64,000 bases of DNA from Micromonospora sp. NBC_01740 (GTDB lineage Bacteria; Actinomycetota; Actinomycetes; Mycobacteriales; Micromonosporaceae). The translations under genes were made by a program, and so were the position numbers. Where the stretch lies: the NCBI RefSeq assembly GCF_035920365.1, contig NZ_CP109150.1, positions 7,253,349-7,317,348 of the forward strand, read 5' to 3'. Below the pieces are notes generated by a model, which did no database searches, was not told where the DNA came from, and saw only the letters and a list, made by a program, of their open reading frames with translations. Each line of letters begins with the position of its first letter. The stretch's first letter is position 1. Of the stretch, positions 7,876-16,652 are shown in pieces.

Positions 7876-9161
7876 TTGGCGTTGAGGATGCTTTCCATCT
7901 CCGCGGCCGCGTCGGCGATAGCCTTCTCGACCGTCTTCTGACCCTTCATGACCGAGCTGTTCATCGCCTGGGTCACCGTCTTGGTCCGGCTGACCTCCAC
8001 CCACTTCGGGGTGAGCGGCGTGAGCTTGGTGTTCTGCATCGTGGTGGCGAACGCCGACATGATCTTGTCGTTGGCGTACTTGTCGCCGCCGACCAGGTCC
8101 TTGTAGACCGGGAAGAAGCCGAGGCTGTCGGCGAAGGCCTGGTCGTTCTTCTTGTTCACCAGCACGGTCAGGTAGTCCCAGGCGAGATCCTGCCGCTCGC
8201 TGTCCTTCCAGACCGCGACGTCGGAGCCGCCGGCGAAGCCGGGTGCCGCCTTGCCGTCGGGGCCGGGGATCGGGAACGTACCCCAGACCTTCTCGATCTC
8301 CGGGTTGTCCTTCTTGATGGCGCCCTGCTGCCAGCTGCCGCCGAAGGCCATCGCCGCCTTGCCGGTGGCGAACTGGGTCCGGGCGTCGATCTCGTTCCAG
8401 CCCGCGGCGGCCGGCGGGGCCACCTTGTGCACGGTCACCAGGTCCGTCCAGAACTTGACGGCCTTCTGCGCCTCGGGCGTGTTGTAGCCGGACTTCCAGG
8501 AGTCGCCCTGCTGCGTGGCGATCTCCGCGCCGGCGCCCCACAGGAACGAGTAGAACGGCAGCTCGGAGTTGCCCGGCAGTGCGATGCCGTAGGTGCCCGG
8601 CTTCTTGGCCTGCACGGTCTTGGCGGCGGCGACCAGCTCGTCCCAGTTGGTCGGCGGCTTGACGCCCGCCTCGGCGAACCAGTCGGCGCGGTAGTACATC
8701 CCCCGGACACCGGCGTACCACGGGACGCCGTACTGCTTGCCGTCGAGCTGGGCGTTCTTGACCAGGTCGGGGAGGAGGTCCTTGCCCTCGGTCCAGCCGT
8801 TCATCCGGTCGGTCACGTCGGCCAGCGCCTCCTGCGCCGCCCAGCCCTGGGTCTCGGTGTTGCCCAGCTCGGTGATGTCCGGCCCCTCGCCACCGGCGAG
8901 CGCGGCCTGGAACTTCTTCGGCGCCTCGAGCCAGGGGATGTACTGGACCACCACGTCCGTGTCCGGGTGCTTCTGCCGGAACTCGGTCTCGACGCCGTCG
9001 AGGAACTTGGTCTGCGCCTCGCTGCCCTCGCCCATCATCCAGACCGTCAGCTTGCTGTTGTCGGCGGCCTTGTCGTCATCCGAGCCACCGCAACCGGCCA
9101 GGACCATCGCGGCCGAGGCCACGACGGCGGTGACCGGGGCCAGCCGCTTCCACCTGTTCAC
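7872..9161 (-). CDS. Sugar-binding lipoprotein of ABC transporter (CUT1)
   Basis: 429 residues from GTG 9161, with GAGGGAGA as ribosome binding site. The signal peptide ends in a lipobox, MVLAGCGGSDDD, with Cys24 as the lipidated residue. The mature protein has the family 1 extracellular solute-binding features KLTVWMMGEGSE, EGPDITELGNTE and AAMAFGGSWQQG. It captures the substrate outside the membrane and delivers it to the two coupled permeases. The exact sugar cannot be read from the sequence; the organisation resembles the chitobiose, cellobiose and maltodextrin systems of streptomycetes. Expression probably involves the palindrome at 9214-9226. Confidence 0.92.
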   Translation of the reverse strand: MNRWKRLAPVTAVVASAAMVLAGCGGSDDDKAADNSKLTVWMMGEGSEAQTKFLDGVETEFRQKHPDTDVVVQYIPWLEAPKKFQAALAGGEGPDITELGNTETQGWAAQEALADVTDRMNGWTEGKDLLPDLVKNAQLDGKQYGVPWYAGVRGMYYRADWFAEAGVKPPTNWDELVAAAKTVQAKKPGTYGIALPGNSELPFYSFLWGAGAEIATQQGDSWKSGYNTPEAQKAVKFWTDLVTVHKVAPPAAAGWNEIDARTQFATGKAAMAFGGSWQQGAIKKDNPEIEKVWGTFPIPGPDGKAAPGFAGGSDVAVWKDSERQDLAWDYLTVLVNKKNDQAFADSLGFFPVYKDLVGGDKYANDKIMSAFATTMQNTKLTPLTPKWVEVSRTKTVTQAMNSSVMKGQKTVEKAIADAAAEMESILNAK

Positions 9162-9213
9162 GCCACATCTCCCTCGCGCCGCTTGGCACTAACCTTCTCC
9201 GCCGCACCTTAGT

Positions 9214-9226
9214 AGGAAAAATTCCT
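9214..9226. promoter_or_regulatory. Palindromic candidate operator upstream of the sugar ABC operon
   Basis: AGGAA-AAA-TTCCT, an inverted repeat with a 3-nt centre, 53-65 bp upstream of the binding-protein GTG, in an A/T-rich patch unusual for this window. Size and position suit a repressor site (LacI- or ROK-type regulators commonly control such operons). No regulator gene is adjacent, so the protein is unknown. Confidence 0.45.
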
Positions 9227-9342
9227 TTACGACAGTGGGCGGTTGGCGAAAGAGAGGCGACGGTACCGCAGCGGGTCGGTCACGCGCGGCCGGGCGCGGG
9301 GGGCGAAACCGGGCGCACCCAGACGATCGGGCGTACGCGAAA

Positions 9343-9373
9343 CGGGCGCCCGACCTGTGCGGTCGGACGCCCG
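9343..9373 (-). terminator. Terminator of GlsB copy 1
   Basis: Hairpin CGGGCG-C-CCGACC / GGTCGG-A-CGCCCG with the 5-nt loop TGTGC, 17 bp beyond the stop codon at 9390 on the minus strand. Confidence 0.75.
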
Positions 9374-9389
9374 TCGAGCGGTACGGGAA

Positions 9390-9677
9390 TTACCGGTGGG
9401 TGACGCTGCGGCGACGACCCACACCGGCGACCAGCGCCACGGCGATCGCAGCCAGCACCACCTGGACCAGCAGCTCGCCCCAGTCGACACCGGCGGTCGA
9501 AGTGGCGATACCCATCGCCCGGGCCAGCACGGTGCCCAGCAGCGCGGCGCCGACACCGATCAGCATGTGCAGCCACATCGGCATGTTCTGGCGGCCCGGC
9601 ACGAGCAGGCGACCCAGAGCGCCGACAATGAGACCGACGATGAGCGCAGTGACGATGCCCCAAACGGTGAGCTCCAT
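9390..9677 (-). CDS. GlsB/YeaQ/YmgE family small membrane protein, copy 1
   Basis: 95 residues from ATG 9677, preceded by AAGGAGGAGGG. There are three hydrophobic helices: the WGIVTALIVGLIVGALGRLL segment with a GlsB-type glycine pattern, then MPMWLHMLIGVGAALLGTVLA, then LLVQVVLAAIAVALVAGVG. The basic tail is GRRRSVTHR. The family name transglycosylase-associated is historical; homologues are small stress-related membrane proteins of unknown mechanism. It differs from copy 2 at a few residues (V versus I in helix 1, TSTAG versus TETAG). Each copy has its own upstream region and terminator, so each can be expressed alone. Confidence 0.88.
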   Translation of the reverse strand: MELTVWGIVTALIVGLIVGALGRLLVPGRQNMPMWLHMLIGVGAALLGTVLARAMGIATSTAGVDWGELLVQVVLAAIAVALVAGVGRRRSVTHR

Positions 9678-9899
9678 GTCGCCCTCCTCCTTGAGAAAGT
9701 CAGTTCCACGATCTGTGGTGTTCCTGTCGTGACCGCTAAGTTCCCGACCCGCCGAAATTCCAAACCGCTTTTCTGGGGCACCGGTTCGGCACGCTCCAGA
9801 CCGGACTTCCGGCACCGCCGCAGCGCCGCCGGGTCCGGCCGGGACCGGGCGGACGGACGCCCCGGACTGCCCGTGAAGGGCCCCGGGGCGTACGCGAAA

Positions 9900-9930
9900 C
9901 GGGCGCCCGACCTGTGCGGTCGGACGCCCG
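9900..9930 (-). terminator. Terminator of GlsB copy 2
   Basis: Same hairpin as at 9343-9373 (stems CGGGCG-C-CCGACC and GGTCGG-A-CGCCCG), 17 bp downstream of the stop of copy 2. It insulates copy 1 from read-through. Confidence 0.75.
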
Positions 9931-9946
9931 TCGAGCGGTACGGGAA

Positions 9947-10234
9947 TTACCGGTGGGTGACGCTGCGGCGACGACCCACACCGGCGACCAGCGCCACGGC
10001 GATCGCAGCCAGCACCACCTGGACCAGCAGCTCGCCCCAGTCGACACCGGCGGTCTCCGTGGCGATACCCATCGCCCGGGCCAGCACGGTGCCCAGCAGC
10101 GCGGCGCCGACACCGATCAGCATGTGCAGCCACATCGGCATGTTCTGGCGGCCCGGCACGAGCAGGCGACCCAGAGCGCCGATGATAAGACCAACGATGA
10201 GCGCAGTGACGATGCCCCAAACGGTGAGCTCCAC
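9947..10234 (-). CDS. GlsB/YeaQ/YmgE family small membrane protein, copy 2
   Basis: 95 residues from GTG 10234, aligned with the ATG of copy 1 and preceded by the same AAGGAGGAGGG. The ORF stays open upstream (MKEEGD), but that would place the ribosome binding site inside the coding region. Same three-helix architecture as copy 1, differing by VGLIIGALG and ATETAGVD. The upstream 316 bp to lepA holds only the repeated promoter-like block and the lepA terminator. Confidence 0.88.
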   Translation of the reverse strand: MELTVWGIVTALIVGLIIGALGRLLVPGRQNMPMWLHMLIGVGAALLGTVLARAMGIATETAGVDWGELLVQVVLAAIAVALVAGVGRRRSVTHR

Positions 10235-10469
10235 GTCGCCCTCCTCCTTCAAAAAGAATCAGTTCCACTGTCTGTGGTGTTCCTGTCGTGACCGCTAAGT
10301 TCCCGACCCGCAGAAAACCCAAACCGGTTCGACCGACGAAGACGACGTCGTACATCAATGGCGCACCGGCGGTGACCGCACCCGCGCGATCATTCGCGCA
10401 GGTGGCGCCCTTCTGCCCGGCGGGCGGAGCCCGGGGGCCACGGGGCCGAAAAATTCCTCCGACGCGAAC

Positions 10470-10530
10470 GGCCGGCGCCCCGGGACGGGCGGGACCACCG
10501 AGGGTCCGCAGCCCGGCCGGGGCGCCGGCC
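10470..10530 (-). terminator. Terminator of lepA
   Basis: Perfect 12-bp arms GGCCGGCGCCCC (10470-10481) and GGGGCGCCGGCC (10519-10530), enclosing a 37-nt GC-rich loop that has its own GGACC/GGTCC pairing. It begins about 40 bp after the lepA stop codon. Confidence 0.65.
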
Positions 10531-10568
10531 GTCGTACGTCGTCATCCGCCGGACGCACCGGCGGCAGG

Positions 10569-12446
<1,878 letters not shown>

Positions 12447-12670
12447 AGCGGTCCGTTCTGATCGGCTGACGTGAGCGGGCCGGCACGACGCCGGCTCCCT
12501 CTATGCTCCCACGTCGCCGCCGCGCGTCCGCTGCGCGGGCGATCCCCGCCGCCGGGACCGCCCCGGGAGCGCCGCCTCGCCCGGCGTCGCGAGCACCGCC
12601 CCCTCACCCGGCGTCGCCTCCCGCGCCGCGCCGAGCGGCGAAGGGGCGAGCGGCGGAGGGGCGAGCGGGG

Positions 12671-13207
12671 TCACTCGGCGGGGGGCTCGACGAAGAGGGC
12701 GGCGAGCTTGGGCAGCCGCCGCTTCGCCTCCTCCTCGTCGTCGAAGTCCCAGAAGTCGTTGAGGTCGGGCACCGGCGCCAGCTCCGGGTCCGCCGGCAGC
12801 TCGGCGGCGGTGACCCGGCGGTACGCGTCCCACGGCGCCGCCAGCATCTCGGCGGCCGAGAACTCCTCACCGCTGAGCGAGGCCGCCCTGACCTGGGACA
12901 GCCCGGCCAGCGAGTCCGGGTCGGCGACGGCACGTGCGAACACCTCGCGACCCTGGGTCATCAGCCAGCCCCGGAAGTGGTGGAAGCCCTCGTCGGACAC
13001 ACCACCGTTGATCAGGTAGGCGGCACCCCAGAGGTCGACCTTGTGGGAGGCGGACAGCACCCGCGCCTGGTGGCGGGCGTACCCGACGATGTCCTCCGGG
13101 TCGCGCTCGGCGAGCAGGGCGACGGCCCGCGCGGCGACCGCGTGCGGCTCTCCCCCGCCGCCGGCCCGGGCCCGGTCGATCAACTGCCAGAAGTCGTCGG
13201 TCCTCAT
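12671..13207 (-). CDS. DUF4240 domain protein
   Basis: 178 residues from ATG 13207. The N-terminus MRTDDFWQLIDRARA is the signature of DUF4240, and the WGAAYLINGGVSDEGFHHFRGWL segment fits the family. The acidic part FWDFDDEEEAKRRLPKLAALF near the C-terminus is probably exposed. The function is unknown; some related proteins occur in polymorphic-toxin immunity contexts, but no toxin gene is adjacent here. The 224 bp between this gene and lepA contain only short GC-rich direct repeats (gggcgagcgg-like units near 12640-12670). Confidence 0.8.
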   Translation of the reverse strand: MRTDDFWQLIDRARAGGGGEPHAVAARAVALLAERDPEDIVGYARHQARVLSASHKVDLWGAAYLINGGVSDEGFHHFRGWLMTQGREVFARAVADPDSLAGLSQVRAASLSGEEFSAAEMLAAPWDAYRRVTAAELPADPELAPVPDLNDFWDFDDEEEAKRRLPKLAALFVEPPAE

Positions 13208-13325
13208 GGCCTGGCAGTCTGGCAGACCTCGCGCCGCTCCCGCCCCGCCAAGGGAGGCACGGCGGGTCGCGGGCGCCGGGCGCAGTGGCGGTGCGGGCCG
13301 ATGCCCCGCCAGGCAGCATGGTGGC

Positions 13326-14312
13326 GTGACCCCGACGTCCCCGCCGCCCGTGCCGTACCACGCGACCGCCCGCCGGCCGGAGTGGGCGACGCTGCCGGCG
13401 GCGCTGCGTACCGCCATCGGCGACCGCCTCGGCGCGCCCGTGGTCGCGGCCCGGGTCGCCGGCGCCGGCTTCACCCGCGGCTTCGCCGCCGTGCTCCGCA
13501 CCGCCGCCGGGGACCGGGCCTTCGTCAAGGCCGCGGCCACCGCCGAGCAACCGCGACTGGTCGACTGGTACGCCCGGGAGGCCGCGATCCTCGACCGGCT
13601 CCCGGCCGGGCTGCCGGCGCCCCGCCCCCGGTGGACCCTGTACGAGGCCGGCTGGTTCGCGCTCTGCCTCGACGCCGTCGACGGGCACACGCCCCGACTG
13701 CCCTGGGACCCCGCCGAGCTGACCGCGACCCTGACCGGGTACGCCGACGTCGCCGCCGCGCTGGCCGGTGCGCCGGCCGGGCTGCGCGAACTCGGGCTGC
13801 CCCACCTCGCCGACCTGGCCCGCGACGACATCCTCTGGTGGGGCGAGGTGGCCGCCGGCCGGGAGCCGGCACCGCCGCTGCCCGCGCCGCTCCGGGACCG
13901 CCTGCCCGAGCTGGTCGCGCTGGAGTCCCGCCTCCCCGCGTACGCCGCCGGCGCCACCGGCCTGATCCACGGCGACCTGCGGCTGGACAACGTGCTGATC
14001 GACGGGGCGGGGCGGGCCTGGTTCTGCGACTGGACGTGGCTCTGCCAGGGGCCGCCCTGGTTCGACCTGGTGACCCTGCTGCTCACCGCGTACGCCGACG
14101 GCCTGGACGCCGACGCGCTCTTCGCCCGGCACCCGGCATCGGCGGGCGCGCCTCCCGACGCGCTGGACGCCAGCCTCGCCGCCCTCTCCGGCTACTTCCT
14201 CACCACCGCCGCCTCGGCGCCCGGTACCGCGTCACCGCACCTCCCGGCGCACCAGCGGTGGAGCGGCGAGCAGTCACTCGGCTGGCTCGCCCGCCGGCAG
14301 GGCTGGACCTGA
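13326..14312 (+). CDS. Aminoglycoside phosphotransferase (APH/choline kinase) family protein
   Basis: 328 residues from GTG 13326. Kinase-like fold: the ATP-binding lysine is in RAFVKAAA, the catalytic loop is GLIHGDLRLDNVLI (Asp and Asn), and the metal-binding Asp is in AWFCDWTWLC. These motifs are intact, so small-molecule kinase activity is expected. The family covers antibiotic kinases, choline and homoserine kinases and many uncharacterised members; nothing nearby indicates an aminoglycoside role. It diverges from the DUF4240 gene across 118 bp and ends just upstream of the rpsT promoter. Confidence 0.85.
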   Translation: MTPTSPPPVPYHATARRPEWATLPAALRTAIGDRLGAPVVAARVAGAGFTRGFAAVLRTAAGDRAFVKAAATAEQPRLVDWYAREAAILDRLPAGLPAPRPRWTLYEAGWFALCLDAVDGHTPRLPWDPAELTATLTGYADVAAALAGAPAGLRELGLPHLADLARDDILWWGEVAAGREPAPPLPAPLRDRLPELVALESRLPAYAAGATGLIHGDLRLDNVLIDGAGRAWFCDWTWLCQGPPWFDLVTLLLTAYADGLDADALFARHPASAGAPPDALDASLAALSGYFLTTAASAPGTASPHLPAHQRWSGEQSLGWLARRQGWT

Positions 14313-14360
14313 CCGTTCGCCGTGGGGCGCGGCGCCCACCAGGGCGGGGACCGAGCCGTT

Positions 14361-14389
14361 TTGGCTCGTCCCGGGCGACCTGGTAACCT
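14361..14389 (+). promoter_or_regulatory. Candidate rpsT promoter
   Basis: TTGGCT (14361-14366), a 17-bp spacer, then TAACCT (14384-14389). This is a good fit to the housekeeping sigma pattern TTGACA-N17-TANNNT, about 80 bp upstream of the rpsT start. Confidence 0.55.
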
Positions 14390-14468
14390 GGCTCTTCGCG
14401 CAGCGATGACGCATGCTCGTCGCGCGCGGAATGCAGACCAACCCGAGCTATCAAGACGAGGCTGTCGC

Positions 14469-14735
14469 GTGGCGAACATCAAGTCCCAGATCAAGCGCAA
14501 CCGGCAGAACGAGAAGCGCCGGCTGCGTAACAAGTCGGTCAAGTCGTCGCTGAAGACCGCCGTCCGGAAGTTCAACGAGGCCGCTGAGGCCGGTGACGTC
14601 GAGAAGGCCACCATCCTCATGCGGGACGCCTCGCGCAAGCTGGACAAGGCGGTCAGCAAGGGCGTGATCCACTCGAACCAGGCCGCGAACCGCAAGTCCG
14701 CGATCGCCCGGCGCGTGGTGTCGCTCTCCGCCTGA
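14469..14735 (+). CDS. rpsT: 30S ribosomal protein S20
   Basis: 88 residues starting at GTG 14469 ([20 protein letters not shown]), with GAGG 8 nt upstream. It has the S20 features of a very basic N-terminal helix and the C-terminal [17 protein letters not shown]20 binds 16S rRNA early in 30S assembly. Monocistronic between a good promoter and a strong terminator; divergent in orientation from the holA operon, as in mycobacteria. Confidence 0.97.
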   Translation: MANIKSQIKRNRQNEKRRLRNKSVKSSLKTAVRKFNEAAEAGDVEKATILMRDASRKLDKAVSKGVIHSNQAANRKSAIARRVVSLSA

Positions 14736-14755
14736 CGAGGCGACCTCAGACCTGA

Positions 14756-14788
14756 CCGGAAGCCCCGGGCACGACCCGGGGCTTCCGG
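14756..14788 (+). terminator. Terminator of rpsT
   Basis: Perfect 14-bp stem CCGGAAGCCCCGGG / CCCGGGGCTTCCGG with the loop CACGA, 20 bp after the rpsT stop. The following bases CTGTCTGCTTTT are moderately T-rich. Confidence 0.9.
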
Positions 14789-14878
14789 CTGTCTGCTTTT
14801 CACGCGCTGCGCTGCGAACGCGCCGCCGTTCGCCATGGCCTGGCGTCGTTCGCTGCGGCTCGCCGTCGGTCGCACAGC

Positions 14879-14928
14879 AGATCTTGGCGGGAACAGGCCC
14901 TCACCGGGGCCGTTTCCTTCCAAGATCT
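14879..14928 (-). terminator. Long stem-loop, likely terminator of the holA operon
   Basis: Outer arms AGATCTTGG (14879-14887) and CCAAGATCT (14920-14928) are perfect. Inside them, GGCCC/GGGCC and GGGAAC/GTTTCC also pair, giving a long imperfect hairpin. It is about 100 bp beyond the stop at 15031 on the minus strand and may also back up the rpsT terminator. The rest of 14789-15030 holds no recognisable gene. Confidence 0.5.
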
Positions 14929-15030
14929 CAAGCGGGGCGGCCTCGGGTGGGCCACGGCCTGCTGGGCACCGATCGGTCGCCGGGTTCGCCGTCGGATCGC
15001 TGTGACCGGCCTCCGGTCGGCGGCGGATCG

Positions 15031-15552
15031 TCAGCCCAACGGATCGGGGTGGGCACGCTGCGGGCCGAACTCGGCGTCCGCGCGGCCACCGTCGCGCTCC
15101 CCCGTGCCGTACTGCGCGTCCAGGTACACCTGCCGGTCGCGTACGGCCCGCGCGGTGTGCGGCACCGGCGACGCCGTGACGACGACGCCCTGCACGGTGT
15201 GCGCGACCCAGTCGACCCTGGCCCGCCCGACCACCGGCTCCATCTGCTGGCGGAAGCGGTCCCGTTCCTGCTCGGGCACGAGGGCGGCGGTGCGGACCAC
15301 CATCGCGGCCACCATGTCGTTGAGCTTCACCATCGCGGCCACCGTGGCGGGCAGGACGAGCACCGACCACCAGGTGACCAGCTCGGCGAGGGCGAGCAGC
15401 GCGGCGAGCGCGACGGCGCCCTCGAAGAAGAGGAAGCAGAGCACCCCGCCCGGGTTGACGAAGCGCAGCCGGAGCAGGCGCGCGTAGAGCGGACGGTACC
15501 GCTCCTCGTCGGCGGGGATCGTGGCCCACGAGCCGCGGGGTGCTCCGCTCAC
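15031..15552 (-). CDS. Membrane protein of unknown function, coupled to holA
   Basis: 173 residues from GTG 15552, whose start overlaps the holA stop by 4 bp (GTGA). The N-terminal region RYRPLYARLLRLRFVNPGG is basic. Two hydrophobic helices follow (about residues 34-57 and 60-80), and a cytoplasmic-looking C-terminal half contains the ERDRFRQQMEPVVGRARVDWV segment. I do not recognise the family. Translational coupling suggests co-expression with the replication clamp-loader subunit, but there is no evidence for a role in replication. Plus-strand frames over the same DNA lack natural protein character. Confidence 0.7.
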   Translation of the reverse strand: MSGAPRGSWATIPADEERYRPLYARLLRLRFVNPGGVLCFLFFEGAVALAALLALAELVTWWSVLVLPATVAAMVKLNDMVAAMVVRTAALVPEQERDRFRQQMEPVVGRARVDWVAHTVQGVVVTASPVPHTARAVRDRQVYLDAQYGTGERDGGRADAEFGPQRAHPDPLG

Positions 15553-16529
15553 CGGGCGCCACCCTGCCGGGCGGCGGCGACCGAGAACACGGCCCGCTCC
15601 AGCGCGTACGCGCGGTCGTCCGAGCCGCCCTTGACGGCCGCGTTGCACTCGGCCGCGGCCCGCATCGCCTCGACCAGCCCTTCGGGCGTCCAGCCACGGG
15701 CCCGCTGCTGAGCGGACCTGATCTTCCATGCCGGCATGCCGAGGGTGCTCGCCAACTGGAAGGGGTCGCCCCGACCGGCGGCGGCGACCCGGGCCACGGT
15801 GCGGACGCCGTCGGCGATCGCGTCGGCGATCGGCACCGGGTCGACCCCCACGTGCAGCGCCCAGCGCAGCGCCTCCAGTGCCGCCGGCACGTCGCCCACC
15901 ATGGCGGCGTCGGCGACGGTGAAGCCGGTCACCTCGACCCGCCCCCGGTAGTAGCGGGCGACCGTGTCGGCGCCGATGCGCCCGTCGGTGTCGGCCATCA
16001 GCTGGGAGCAGGCGGCGGCCAGCTCGCGCAGGTCGTTGCCGACCGCCGCGATGAGCGTCTCGGCCGCGTCGTCGGTGCACTTCCCGCCAGCCCGGCGGAT
16101 CTCGTCCCGGACGAAGGCCACCCGGTCGCGGTGCCCCTTGAGCTTTGCCGCCGGCACCACCGTCGCCCCGGCCGCCTTCAGCCCGTCGGCGAACGCCTTG
16201 CCCTTGGCCCCGCCGAGGTGCAGCACGATCAGCTGCACGTCCGGGTCGGGATTCTTCGCGTACGCCAGCAGGGCCGCCACCAGGTCCTTGCGGGCGTCCT
16301 GGCCGGCGCGCAGCACCAGCACCCGTCGCCCGCCGAAGAGGGACGGGCTGAGCATCTCGGCGATCTCGCCGACGACGAGGGCGCCGGCCTGGTATTCGCG
16401 GACGTCCACGTCGGGGTCGACGCTGCGGGCCTTCACGACGGCTTCGGTGACCGCGCGCGTGGCGAGCAGCTCCTCGTCGCCGAGGACGAGCAGAATAGGA
16501 GCGAAGCTGGCGGCGGTCACGCCGCCCAT
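15549..16529 (-). CDS. holA: DNA polymerase III delta subunit (HolA)
   Basis: 326 residues from ATG 16529 (MGGVTAASF); GTG 16520 three codons in is possible, and the longer in-frame extension to 16610 is low quality. Typical features are ILLVLGDEELLATRAV at the N-terminus and the central MLSPSLFGGRRVLVLR. Delta opens the beta sliding clamp as part of the clamp loader. It lies downstream of comEC, as in M. tuberculosis, with a 123-bp gap that may hold its own promoter, and is followed by the overlapping membrane-protein gene. Confidence 0.92.
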   Translation of the reverse strand: MGGVTAASFAPILLVLGDEELLATRAVTEAVVKARSVDPDVDVREYQAGALVVGEIAEMLSPSLFGGRRVLVLRAGQDARKDLVAALLAYAKNPDPDVQLIVLHLGGAKGKAFADGLKAAGATVVPAAKLKGHRDRVAFVRDEIRRAGGKCTDDAAETLIAAVGNDLRELAAACSQLMADTDGRIGADTVARYYRGRVEVTGFTVADAAMVGDVPAALEALRWALHVGVDPVPIADAIADGVRTVARVAAAGRGDPFQLASTLGMPAWKIRSAQQRARGWTPEGLVEAMRAAAECNAAVKGGSDDRAYALERAVFSVAAARQGGAR

Positions 16530-16652
16530 ATTCGCACGGCCGGCGGCCGGATCCAGTCTGCTCGTCCGCACTCCGGTTGCGGAGCCCGCACTCAGCGCAA
16601 ATCCAGACATTTACCTCAGTGCACCGCTAAAGCGAATAATCGGCGTCGATTC

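Larger units (their letters stand above)
9331..9769. repeat. Direct repeat copy 1 (GlsB unit)
   Basis: About 438 bp nearly identical to 9888-10327, offset by 557 bp. It contains the terminator hairpin, the complete small membrane protein gene and about 90 bp of upstream sequence. Differences are scattered single bases, for example GAA versus GTC in the middle of the gene, the ATG/GTG start change, and small changes near the ribosome binding site. Confidence 0.95.
9888..10327. repeat. Direct repeat copy 2 (GlsB unit)
   Basis: Second copy of the 438-bp unit, separated from copy 1 by about 118 bp of unrelated sequence. The upstream part of both copies keeps the block CTGTGGTGTTCCTGTCGTGA then CCGCTAAGTTCCCGACCCG on the plus strand. 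Read on the minus strand this includes GGGAAC, which resembles an ECF or stress sigma -35 box; no matching -10 was convincing. Confidence 0.95.

Noticed and set aside
9888..10327. The duplicated region considered as a transposable element or attachment-site duplication
   Set aside because: No transposase, terminal inverted repeats or integrase. It is a simple gene duplication with flanks.
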